Assembly: GCA_002400675.1 (NCBI GenBank)
Contig: NVQY01000155.1
Coordinates: forward strand, 1 to 14,790
Length of the DNA stretch: 14,790 nucleotides
Origin: Paracoccaceae bacterium
Lineage (GTDB): Bacteria > Pseudomonadota > Alphaproteobacteria > Rhodobacterales > Rhodobacteraceae
Direction of reading: 5' to 3'
The notes beneath the pieces are model-generated. The model made no database searches, was not told the DNA's origin, and saw only the letters and a program-made list of their open reading frames with translations. Numbering within the stretch: the first letter of the stretch is position 1; every line of letters begins with the position of its first letter. The position numbers and the translations under genes are program-made. This document shows positions 7,067 to 14,650 of the stretch, one piece after another.

Positions 7067-7525
7067 GAGTATTTCAGCCTTGTTCAGCGAGCGATTTTCC
7101 TAGGCGACCGGAGACTCAGCATAGCTTTTTCCGCGATGGCTTCTTAAAAGGCACTGGTAGAAAGCTGAACAATCAGCAGTGGGCGGCATTGCACCCATTT
7201 GCTGACCCCCCCACCCAATGGTTCCTCCCAGGCCGCAAACGTATACGGGGGGGTAGGTGCGGCGTTTCGCTAGCGAGAGTGGATTTTGTGGGGGAATCCA
7301 CTTGGAAGCTAGGTAAAACAGTCAGGTATTTATTAGTTCAATAAAACAAATGGTTGCGAGGCGAGTTGCGCCTCTAGAGGTGGACTCTTGATAAAATTAG
7401 TCAAGAATACACCCCTGCCAACACCAGCCACGAGGAAGCCAGGCCAAAGACCATGCAGATCACACCGATATTTCCTGTTGACAGGTCTGCCCCTCTTGAC
7501 TCATCCCTTGATAATCGAAGTAGAG

Positions 7526-7555
7526 CGCCCGGAGGAAACCCCTCACGGGCGTTTT
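7526..7555 (+). terminator. Intrinsic terminator-like hairpin
   Basis: The stem CGCCCG/CGGGCG is extended by GAGG/CCTC with one bulged A and a five-base loop (AAACC). It is followed by TTTTGCTTTT. It points rightward and has no identifiable gene in front of it, so it may close an unrecognised transcript or be left over from a removed gene. Confidence 0.5.
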
Positions 7556-7591
7556 GCTTTTCCCGTTTCCGACAATTCAGATCAGACCCAG

Positions 7592-7624
7592 CCGCGCCGG
7601 TAATCCCGGGCGTGGCGTTTTGAC
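7592..7624 (+). terminator. Second hairpin with T-tail before the parB-like fragment
   Basis: CCGCGCC pairs with GGCGTGG (one G-T pair) around a partly self-complementary loop. The hairpin is followed by a short T-run. It is only about 65 bp behind the previous hairpin and about 30 bp before the ATG of the truncated ParB-domain gene, so attenuation is possible. A T-run of four is short for a strong terminator. Confidence 0.3.
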
Positions 7625-7654
7625 GTCTGCATCCCCCACACATCGAGGACCTTC

Positions 7655-7868
7655 ATGGATTTGGTATTCGCGCCAAGCGAGATCAAGGCCTGGCCGATCG
7701 AAAAACTGCGCCCCTACGCCCGCAATGCCAAGATGCACGGCGACGATCAGGTGGCCAAGATCGTGGCCAGCATGGCAAAGTTCGGCTGGACGGTGCCGTG
7801 CATGGTGGCGGACGATGGCGAGCTGATTGCGGAACATGGCCGGGTGCTGGCGGCAACGATGCTGGGTT
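7655..7868 (+). pseudogene. Truncated ParB/Srx N-terminal-domain protein (phage type)
   Basis: The first 71 codons encode a clear ParB-like nuclease domain start: MDLVFAPSEIKAWPIEKL, RPYARNAKMHGDDQVAKI, then FGWTVPCMVADDGELIAEHGRVLAA. In Rhodobacteraceae prophages this domain opens proteins of several hundred residues, often fused to or followed by a DNA methyltransferase near the terminase genes (known context). Here the similarity stops at about 7868, where the sequence switches to an unrelated aminotransferase fragment in the opposite orientation. The frame continues to a stop at 8011 with meaningless sequence. The usual GHGR motif reads EHGR, a further sign of decay. AGGA lies some 9 bases before the ATG. 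Confidence 0.75.
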
Positions 7869-8482
7869 CGAATATCAGACAAGAGATGCCAGACCAATCA
7901 ACCCCCATCTCGCCGGGTTTCAACACCTCGACGAACGACGCAAGCACTTGTCGGACCGGCGTTTCATGCAGCGCCATGGTGGCACTAAGCGCATCAAGGC
8001 CAAGACCGTGAAAGCTACCCTCAATGGCAAGAATTTTTCCCGGACGGTTGCGCTGGGCAAGCGACAGCGCCGTACTGACGGCGAAACTGCCCCCCACCTG
8101 AAACAGCACCCTAAAATCGCTGAGACCAAGAGTGTTGATCAGCCAGCGTGCAAACCTCTCTGCTTCGGGTGGATATATTCCGGCCACCAGATCGCAACAC
8201 CTAATCCTTCGTTGAATGGCAAGGTCGCAAAGTTTCTGAAAGTAACACCGACCTACCCGATAACGCGGGGATTGGCTATCCCCGGGCCGCACCCGCAGCC
8301 TCAAATATGCAATGATGGGAGTCGGTCCAGCCCATGGCAGCCCGTTTCACCAGCCGAGTGTATCTTGCATAACCGCTCAATTGGAGGATTCGAGAGATGC
8401 CACCAATAATATCATCAGCATATTGCCCCGAGCGCCCGGGTACATACTGAAGCGCCCACCAACAGTCTCGGGGTGACCCCAC
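7866..8482 (-). pseudogene. Frameshifted remnant of a class III PLP-dependent aminotransferase
   Basis: The minus strand encodes YPPEAERFARWLINTLGL, FRVLFQVGGSFAVSTALSLA, RNRPGKILAIEGSFHGLGLDAL and finally DWSGISCLIFEP. These are the substrate/cofactor-domain motifs of class III aminotransferases (the glutamate-1-semialdehyde aminotransferase relatives). The catalytic lysine region and everything after the EP motif is missing, because the gene is cut at about 7868 by the ParB-like fragment. Upstream, the reading continues in another frame (8290-8482, ending CIFEAAGAARG), so at least one frameshift is present. A third frame before 8483 shows protein-like sequence (FLLDAEAVLAQIKSLVYVVPWFGH). 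It is a dead fragment whose original pathway cannot be told. Confidence 0.65.
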
Positions 8483-8603
8483 CGCTGAAACTCAATTCAA
8501 GCGACAGATGCCCGAACCACGGTACAACGTAAACAAGAGACTTGATTTGGGCCAATACAGCCTCAGCATCCAGCAGAAGGCATTCTACTTGGGGAATGTC
8601 GGC

Positions 8604-10067
<1,464 letters not shown>

Positions 10068-10418
10068 ATGCAGATTCCTGAATGGACGAAACCTGCCCTC
10101 TTGGGCGCAGGAGTAGGTGCTATCGCTTTGGCAATTGTCGGGTTCAACTGGGGCGGTTGGGTAACTGGTGGCTCGGCATCAGAAATGTCCAGCAAGAGTT
10201 CAATTGCGGCTGTCGCCTCGGCCCTTACACCTTATTGTGTCCAAAACTCGCAAAACGACCCAAAGTCCACCGATGTGATGGCAGAACTCGAGAAAGCCAC
10301 CTCATATAGCCGTCGCGGCATTGTTGAGAAAGCTGGGTGGGCGACGCCACTCGGAGCCGAAAAACCGGATAGGGCCCTTGCAGAAGCTTGTCAGGTCGCA
10401 CTGAAAAAAGACATTTAA
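10068..10418 (+). CDS. Small membrane-anchored conserved hypothetical protein
   Basis: The 116-residue product has a short N-terminal segment MQIPEWTKPALL and one transmembrane helix (about 11-30) ending in FNWGGWVTGGSA. A soluble domain of about 80 residues follows, with two cysteines (57 and 108). From memory, proteins beginning with a tryptophan-containing anchor followed by GFxWGGWVTGG recur as uncharacterised conserved proteins in alphaproteobacteria. No function is assigned. The ATG is preceded only by a weak AGG. Codon use looks like a real gene, and it stands alone between two long spacers. Confidence 0.8.
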   Translation: MQIPEWTKPALLGAGVGAIALAIVGFNWGGWVTGGSASEMSSKSSIAAVASALTPYCVQNSQNDPKSTDVMAELEKATSYSRRGIVEKAGWATPLGAEKPDRALAEACQVALKKDI

Positions 10419-10917
10419 CCAGTGTTTGCCGGCAAACAGACAATTTGTCGGCAATCGACCACAGGATCGAACTTGCGGGTATCGGCCCTGACCGGACCGC
10501 CGCAGCGCAGAACAGAAACGCGGTTTCGCTGCCTGGAGTACATCCGCTTCCGTAACAAGGACCCAAAGGGCTCGCACATGCGACGAAAGCCCGTTTTTCG
10601 CCCTTGTTGTCGAAATGTGCTTAGTGCAGAATTCGGGCCACTTCCCTTTCCCATCACTGTCACGAACGGTCCACTGTGGACCTTCGTGGGCGGCGCAGCG
10701 AATGGCTGAAATGAACCATATTGTCATTGGAAATGCAGATATAAACGGCCAGTTGCAAATTGGGCAGTAAGCGAATAGCGAGTTAACATGTCAATAAACC
10801 CATAGCCCAATTACACGCGTCGCGCAAACTCTGCTTTAAAGTGTAGGAAAGTTCAGGGGTTGGCCAAAACCTATCAATTGTTCCAATATTTTTCGATTTC
10901 TAGCCAAGGAGGCCGCA
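10419..10917. other. Gene-poor spacer
   Basis: These 499 bases contain no frame that I can support as a gene on either strand. A perfect 7-bp dyad GGTCCAC-T-GTGGACC lies at 10668-10682. A widely spaced 8-bp pair AATTGGGC/GCCCAATT lies at 10758-10765 and 10805-10812. The right end is AT-richer and leads to the strong ribosome-binding site of the next gene. Confidence 0.4.
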
Positions 10918-11199
10918 ATGTCAGACTCCCAAGAAGACACTTCAAAAACCCACTATATTTGCCAAACCTACGTTGAAAAGAAGGGCACTCGAGGGGCGCA
11001 GGCAGGTCTGAAAATCGACAAGCAGTTCCAGTATTCAACCGAAGCACAGGCCCAAGAACGCGCGGAGCGGGAAAGCCAACTAGAGGGCTGCGTTGGTGCA
11101 GACGCTTATATGGTTGTCGAAGATCCAAGCTCTGGGGAAGTCAGCTCTCCGACTTTCATCGTTCGCCTCGGAAATGTCCCTGAATTCGATGACTTTTAA
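10918..11199 (+). CDS. Small hypothetical protein
   Basis: This is a 93-residue, acidic, soluble protein, MSDSQEDTSKTHYICQTY to NVPEFDDF. It has no signal peptide or membrane helix and contains two cysteines. The middle part (EAQAQERAERESQLEGCVGADAY) looks helical, and the end reads like a beta strand (SSPTFIVRLGN). An excellent AGGAGG lies six bases before the ATG, which makes translation likely. I do not recognise the family. The context is a mobile-element-scarred region next to an integrase stub, so it may have arrived by transfer. Confidence 0.7.
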   Translation: MSDSQEDTSKTHYICQTYVEKKGTRGAQAGLKIDKQFQYSTEAQAQERAERESQLEGCVGADAYMVVEDPSSGEVSSPTFIVRLGNVPEFDDF

Positions 11200-11227
11200 C
11201 GGCCATGCGAAACCAGCTCGCGGCACG

Positions 11228-11599
11228 TCAGCGAAAGGCAGGACCGTGCGCACAGACTGTTAGGGAGTGTCTGATGCCACGTTGAACTGGCGTGACTTGA
11301 TCAAGATAAAAGCTAGGGAATATACTGACACATCCTTGCGCGCGGCTGGCGGATATCACGTGAGCACTTGCCTGCCTGCCGGTAGTTGTTTTACTCGGGT
11401 CATTGAGAGAGATGATTAACTCGTCATGCTCCTCGGCCCATCCAGTAACCAAAACCACCGCCTTCTGATAGGACACGTCTCCACAAGGCTGGTTCCAGAT
11501 TTTTTGACCTAATGTCTTTTGGTGTCTCTGTGGAACCTGTCGACGATAGAAGTAGCGGCCTCGGTCTACCTTGAGATATCTGACGGTTTGACCAGTCAT
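11228..11599 (-). pseudogene. N-terminal stub of a tyrosine-type site-specific integrase
   Basis: From the ATG at 11599 about 70 residues are clearly integrase-like: MTGQTVRYLKVDRGRYFYRR, QVPQRHQKTLGQKIWNQPCG and DVSYQKAVVLVTGWAEEHDE. This is the N-terminal arm-binding/DUF6538-type region of phage and island integrases. After about 11390 the frame holds only random-looking sequence until a stop at 11228, and the core-binding and catalytic domains (the R...HxxR...Y residues) are absent. The stub begins 90 bp from the 3' end of tRNA-Tyr and reads away from it, the usual layout of an integrase beside its attachment site. It is therefore most likely the relic of an element once integrated at tRNA-Tyr. 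Confidence 0.7.
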
Positions 11600-11641
11600 T
11601 GTGTCGAGAACCCCCAAATTTGTGTCGAAAATCCTATCCTA

Positions 11642-11658
11642 ATGGCCTGTGTGGCCAT
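11642..11658. other. Short perfect hairpin between tRNA-Tyr and the integrase stub
   Basis: ATGGCC and GGCCAT (6 bp) flank the loop TGTGT. On the tRNA strand it follows a T-rich stretch but is not itself followed by a U-run. It could be a 3'-processing signal or terminator of tRNA-Tyr, or part of an old attachment region. Confidence 0.35.
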
Positions 11659-11688
11659 AAAAATAAGAAAATCAACGATTTGGTAAAG

Positions 11689-11772
11689 TGGTGGGCGACC
11701 CTGGAATCGAACCAGGCGTGCGTCTCCGCGAGGGAGTTACAGTCCCCTGCCACACCTTGCGGCCTGTCGCCC
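11689..11772 (-). tRNA. tRNA-Tyr (anticodon GTA)
   Basis: The minus strand folds as an 84-nt class II tRNA. The acceptor stem GGGCGAC/GTCGCCC is perfect, with discriminator A and an encoded CCA (11691-11689). The anticodon stem is GGGGA/TCCCT with loop CTGTAAC, so the anticodon is GTA (11740-11738). There is a long variable arm as expected for tyrosine tRNAs, and the T-arm is CCTGGTTCGATTCCAGG. It is transcribed leftward, towards the integrase stub, so its 3' end would have served as the attachment site. Confidence 0.97.
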
Positions 11773-11808
11773 ACTGTCAGGGTGCATTGCGCCCGACGTG
11801 AAGGCGTG

Positions 11809-11835
11809 ATTACTAGCGGTCCTCGGGGGCGTCAA
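11809..11835 (-). promoter_or_regulatory. Candidate promoter of tRNA-Tyr
   Basis: On the minus strand TTGACG (11835-11830) is followed, after a short 15-bp spacer, by AGTAAT (11814-11809). This would start transcription about 30 nt before the mature tRNA 5' end. The -35 is good, but the -10 and spacing are imperfect. Confidence 0.4.
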
Positions 11836-11895
11836 CAGGAAATTCATGCGCAGCGTCGCAAGGTCAGGCAAAGCCTGCATCAAAGGGTGAGAGTT

Positions 11896-12687
11896 ATGAA
11901 AAAACCCAAGTGGGTGGTCGAGAAGGAACAGGCACGCAAGTCCGGCGGGGCCGATACCGTCTGGTTGTTCGGAACGCACGCGGTGCGTGATGCGCTGTGC
12001 AACCCAAAGCGTGAAAAACTGCGCCTGATTGTGACGCTGAATGCGCGCGACAAGCTGGCCGATGCGATCGAAACTGCGGGGATCACCCCCGAGATGTCGG
12101 ATGCCCGCCACTTTGCCGCACCGCTTGATCCGGGGTCGGTGCATCAGGGGGCCGCCCTTGAGGTATTGCCGCTGCGCTGGGGCAGTCTGGTGGATAACTG
12201 CATCGGTGCGGAAATCCCACGGGTGCTGTTGCTGGACCGGGTGACGGACCCGCATAACGTCGGGGCCATTCTGCGAACTGGCGAGGTTCTGGGCGCAAGT
12301 GCGGTGATCGGCACACGCCACCACTCGGCACCTGAAACGGGGGCTTTGGCCAAGTCTGCCAGTGGGGCGCTGGAACGCCAGCCTTATCTGCGGGTGCGCA
12401 ATCTGGCCGACACCATCGTTGAGCTACAGCGCATGGGCTTTTTTGTGCTGGGGCTGGACGGCGAGGCGGATCAGACCGTTGAAACCGCTCTGGCGGGGCG
12501 CAAGGATCAACCGGTCGCTCTGGTGCTGGGGGCCGAAGGGCCGGGGCTGCGGCAAAAGACCAAAGAGACGGTGGATATGTTGGTCAAAATCAGCGCGGCG
12601 GGTGGATTCGGCTCGCTCAATGTGTCCAACGCGGCAGCAATTTCGCTGTACGCCTCGTTGCCGCAGGGCGATTCGGCGGACAAATAG
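11896..12687 (+). CDS. rlmB: 23S rRNA (guanosine(2251)-2'-O)-methyltransferase RlmB (SpoU/TrmH family)
   Basis: This SPOUT-class enzyme transfers a methyl group from S-adenosylmethionine to the ribose of G2251 in the peptidyl-transferase P-loop of 23S rRNA. The 263-residue protein has an N-terminal substrate-binding domain starting VWLFGTHAVRDAL (about 22-90). The trefoil-knot catalytic domain follows, with motif 1 LLLDRVTDPHNVGAILRTGE (112-131), motif 2 LVLGAEGPGLR (209-219) and motif 3 GSLNVSNAAAISLY (239-252). Motif 1 includes the catalytic asparagine and arginine. The ATG at 11896 is preceded by an AAGGGTGAGAG region. The frame is open further upstream, but that stretch contains tRNA-Tyr and is not coding. 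The original target assignment relies on family membership; other SpoU-type 2'-O-methyltransferases share these motifs. Confidence 0.92.
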   Translation: MKKPKWVVEKEQARKSGGADTVWLFGTHAVRDALCNPKREKLRLIVTLNARDKLADAIETAGITPEMSDARHFAAPLDPGSVHQGAALEVLPLRWGSLVDNCIGAEIPRVLLLDRVTDPHNVGAILRTGEVLGASAVIGTRHHSAPETGALAKSASGALERQPYLRVRNLADTIVELQRMGFFVLGLDGEADQTVETALAGRKDQPVALVLGAEGPGLRQKTKETVDMLVKISAAGGFGSLNVSNAAAISLYASLPQGDSADK

Positions 12688-12749
12688 CCTCGGATCGGTA
12701 ACATCTGCTCACACCGGTGAGAGGGGGCGCTCACATCTGCGTGGCAGGG

Positions 12750-12766
12750 GTTTGCACGGTGCAAAC
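12750..12766. promoter_or_regulatory. Perfect 17-bp palindrome upstream of the YHS gene
   Basis: GTTTGCAC-G-GTGCAAAC is a perfect dyad (8-bp arms, 1-nt centre) located 45 bp before the YHS-protein ATG. It has no T-run, and a 1-nt loop disfavours an RNA hairpin, so a dimer-binding operator is more likely. The binding regulator is unknown. Confidence 0.4.
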
Positions 12767-12811
12767 AACGCGGCATTCTGCCCGGACTTGCCCCAACCTC
12801 CGGACGTTCCC

Positions 12812-13264
12812 ATGCACCGCCGCCGATTTTTCCTTTCCTGTGCCGCCTTGCTGATGAGCGGCGTGATCGCGCCGCTTATGGCGCAAACGCCGGTGTTCTT
12901 TTCGGATGGGGGTAGCGCGATCAACGGCTATGACACGGTGGCCTACTTCACCCAAAGGGCACCGGTCAAAGGTCGGCGCGACATTTCCGTCATGTGGAAA
13001 GGCGTGGTCTGGCGATTTGCCAATGATGCCAACCGCGAAGCGTTCGAGGCCGACCCCTGGGCCTATGCGCCGCAATATGGCGGGTATTGCGCCTATGGCG
13101 TCTCGATGGGGTATCGCGACATTACCGTGCCAAACGCCTGGCAGATTGTTGATGGCAAGCTGTATCTGATCCGCACGCGACTGGTTCAGGCGATCTGGAA
13201 ACGCGATGTGAACGGGCATATTGTGCGGGCAAATGCCAACTGGCCCGCCGTCCTTAGCCACTGA
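12812..13264 (+). CDS. Exported YHS-domain protein
   Basis: The 150-residue product begins MHRRRFFLSCAALLMSGVIAPLMA, an N-terminal export signal with a twin-arginine-like start, probably cleaved around residue 24. The mature protein is a compact YHS domain: INGYDTVAYFTQRAPVKG, WKGVVWRFANDANREAFEADPWAYAPQYGGYCAYGVS and a C-terminal DGKLYLI. YHS domains are often linked to heavy-metal-handling proteins, and stand-alone exported versions like this one are common in proteobacteria without an established reaction. The single mature cysteine sits in the GGYCAYG motif. The start was chosen at the signal peptide; the frame upstream is open but runs inside rlmB. It follows rlmB in the same direction with a 124-bp gap that contains the 12750-12766 palindrome. 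Confidence 0.88.
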   Translation: MHRRRFFLSCAALLMSGVIAPLMAQTPVFFSDGGSAINGYDTVAYFTQRAPVKGRRDISVMWKGVVWRFANDANREAFEADPWAYAPQYGGYCAYGVSMGYRDITVPNAWQIVDGKLYLIRTRLVQAIWKRDVNGHIVRANANWPAVLSH

Positions 13265-13355
13265 CCCCCGCATGATCGGCGAAAATCCGCCCGAACCGTC
13301 ACAGGTCGTCACGAAAATGCGAGAAAACCTTTTTATTCGCCAAATCGCCCCCAAG

Positions 13356-13451
13356 TAATATGCAACCACAGAGAAGGAACCGCTGCTGGTTATTGTACTG
13401 TCCCTCGTTCCATACCTCGCGCCCAAGAGTTGAACTCTTGGGCGTTTTTTT
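13356..13451 (+). ncRNA. Candidate small RNA ending at a strong terminator
   Basis: The terminator at 13420-13451 lies 156 nt after the nearest upstream stop codon. A TAATAT box at 13356-13361 would start transcription at about 13368 and give an RNA of about 84 nt. Its body contains AACC/GGTT and a longer-range GGAAC/GTTCC pairing, and the pyrimidine-rich segments TCCCTCG and ACCTCG, which could face ribosome-binding sites. The -35 (TTATTC) is poor. The alternative is simply a long 3' untranslated region of the YHS gene. Confidence 0.35.
13420..13451 (+). terminator. Strong intrinsic terminator
   Basis: An 11-bp perfect stem CGCCCAAGAGT/ACTCTTGGGCG with a 3-nt loop is directly followed by seven Ts, and a second T7 run follows a few bases later. 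It points rightward, ending either the YHS-gene message or a separate small RNA, and it isolates the downstream CoA-binding gene. Confidence 0.9.
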
Positions 13452-13515
13452 GTGGCGTTTTTTTGTGGTAATGGCTGGATTGCGCATTGCGCCTGCACGG
13501 CCTAGGGTCGCGCCC

Positions 13516-13998
13516 ATGACTGAATATTCCGACTCTTATCTGAAAGAAATCCTGACCCGTACCAAAGTGGTGGCCATGGTCGGGGTGTCGATGAATCCGG
13601 TGCGGCCCAGCTATTTCGTGGCGCGTTATCTGGGGCTGCGTGGGTATACGGTGATCCCGGTCAATCCGGGCCATGCGGGCAAGATGTTGTTTGGCCAGAC
13701 TATACGCGCCTCATTGGCAGAGGTCGCGGCAGAGGTTGCGGCAGAGGTCGATATGGTCGATATCTTTCGCCGCTCGGACGCGGTGCCGCCCATCGTTGAC
13801 GAAGCGTTAGAGGTGTTTCCAGACCTGAAAACCATCTGGATGCAGATCGGCGTTTCCCACCCAGAGGCCGCCGCCAAGGCCGAGGCGCGCGGGGTGGACG
13901 TGATCCAGAACCGCTGTCCCAAGATCGAGTATCAGCGCCTGTTCGGAGAGCTGCGCATGGGCGGGTTCAATACCGGGGTGATTTCGTCGAAACTTTGA
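13516..13998 (+). CDS. CoA-binding domain protein, YccU family
   Basis: The 160-residue Rossmann-fold protein has the nucleotide-binding start KVVAMVGVSMNPVRPSYFVA (17-36), then GYTVIPVNPG, VDMVDIFRRSDAVPPIVDEA, WMQIGVSHPEAAAKAEARG and the closing NRCPKIEYQRL that marks the YccU/CoA_binding_2 family. These proteins bind CoA and resemble the isolated first domain of succinyl-CoA synthetase alpha. Their cellular role is unsettled. The ATG at 13516 comes after the terminator; any upstream extension would cross it. A threefold 12-bp tandem repeat (13717-13752) encodes AEVA-AEVA-AEVD in the loop before VDMVD, apparently one unit longer than usual. It ends 10 bp from the stop of the convergent membrane-protein gene. 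Confidence 0.9.
   Translation: MTEYSDSYLKEILTRTKVVAMVGVSMNPVRPSYFVARYLGLRGYTVIPVNPGHAGKMLFGQTIRASLAEVAAEVAAEVDMVDIFRRSDAVPPIVDEALEVFPDLKTIWMQIGVSHPEAAAKAEARGVDVIQNRCPKIEYQRLFGELRMGGFNTGVISSKL
13717..13752 (+). repeat. Three tandem 12-bp units inside the CoA-binding gene
   Basis: GCAGAGGTCGCG, GCAGAGGTTGCG and GCAGAGGTCGAT follow each other without a gap and stay in frame. The unit can expand or contract without breaking the reading frame. Confidence 0.9.
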
Positions 13999-14008
13999 CT
14001 CCGGGGCC

Positions 14009-14650
14009 TCATGGCGTGTACCCGGCGACGAACTGGCGCAGATAGGCGACCCACGCCCCGGGCAGTTCGATACGGTAGAACACACCCAACAGCGTCAGCA
14101 CGATCAGACCTGCGATCAGTCCCCCGGCAATCGTGGTCCCCCAGAACACGTTGATTGCCGCCCGTTTTCTGCCCCTGCGCAGCAACCCAAGCCTGAACCC
14201 GCACCCCATGTGGATGAACAGGGCGACGACGCCAAAGAAATAATAGGGCACGAAATACCAGATAAAGGGCGGGCCGCTCATCACGGATGCGGGCCAATAG
14301 AAATTGGTATCCAATCCGTTGACCCATCGGGCCAGGACAAATGCCAGCATGTGCTCTGTCAGGAAAAACAGGAACACCATGCCCGAAATGGCCTGAACGC
14401 GCCCCCATTTGCTGCGCAATCGCCGACGCAGGCCTTGCAACAGCAACCACAGACCCAAGCCCATCTGGACCAGCACCGAGGCGGCCAGCAATGGCTCCAC
14501 AATCGGGTTGCGGTACAGGAGGCGCAGGGTTTTCTGGACCGCGTTATAGACCTCTATCCCCCATAATCCGGATAGGTGCGTTGCCATGTGCAATAGGATG
14601 AAACTGCCCAGAAACAGCGCGTTCCAGCGATGAATCTTGCGCAGGCTCAT
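14009..14650 (-). CDS. Five-helix integral membrane protein, possible cytochrome b-like/fumarate reductase membrane anchor
   Basis: The 213-residue protein has five predicted helices (about 8-28, 50-72, 87-107, 126-148 and 170-192). Histidines lie within or next to helices: H7, H21 and H25 in the first, H100 in the third, H147 in the fourth. The beginning KIHRWNALFLGSFILLHMATH resembles the first helix of SdhC/FrdC-type cytochrome b anchors, where intramembrane histidines ligate haem. Whether haem is bound here is inferred. Its ATG overlaps the stop of the preceding gene (ATGA), so the two are co-translated and probably work together. No dehydrogenase flavoprotein or iron-sulphur subunit is visible. 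Other options are an uncharacterised membrane protein of the same fold. Confidence 0.75.
   Translation of the reverse strand: MSLRKIHRWNALFLGSFILLHMATHLSGLWGIEVYNAVQKTLRLLYRNPIVEPLLAASVLVQMGLGLWLLLQGLRRRLRSKWGRVQAISGMVFLFFLTEHMLAFVLARWVNGLDTNFYWPASVMSGPPFIWYFVPYYFFGVVALFIHMGCGFRLGLLRRGRKRAAINVFWGTTIAGGLIAGLIVLTLLGVFYRIELPGAWVAYLRQFVAGYTP

Larger units (their letters stand above)
7067..7654. other. Gene-poor spacer with hairpins and possible transposase debris
   Basis: I see no convincing intact gene in these 588 bases. A rightward GTG-started frame (7063-7344) encodes a segment around LNNQQWAALHPFADPP and PGRKR. This faintly recalls the N-terminus of IS4/IS5-type transposases (LTDxQWxxLxPLLPP...GRPR), but the match is weak. 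Small structures are an 8-bp inverted repeat AGTGGATT/AATCCACT (7278-7302) and a hairpin GAGGCG/CGCCTC with a 5-nt loop (7358-7374). Two hairpins with T-tails are listed separately. The stretch appears to be the left margin of a decayed accessory region. Confidence 0.5.

Noticed and set aside
7278-7302. Inverted repeat AGTGGATT/AATCCACT as an insertion-sequence end or attachment site
   Set aside because: No second copy or flanking duplication is seen in the window, and 8-bp arms alone do not support an element boundary.
7063-7344. GTG-started frame overlapping the marR stop
   Set aside because: No ribosome-binding site and only a faint transposase-like segment; kept as a remark on the spacer, not as a gene.
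7798-8409. Plus-strand open frame of about 200 codons
   Set aside because: It starts inside the ParB fragment and lies opposite the aminotransferase remnant, whose motifs are clear on the other strand.
10758-10812. Spaced inverted repeat AATTGGGC/GCCCAATT
   Set aside because: An 8-bp pair separated by 39 bp is expected by chance in a 500-bp spacer.
11599-11895. Upstream extension of the rlmB reading frame
   Set aside because: The extension runs through tRNA-Tyr and has no relation to RlmB proteins; the ATG at 11896 fits the family.
12362-12811. N-terminal extension of the YHS protein frame
   Set aside because: It lies inside rlmB in another frame, and the export signal begins exactly at the ATG at 12812.
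13360-13515. Longer start for the CoA-binding protein
   Set aside because: The extension would cross a strong terminator and adds residues unlike the family.
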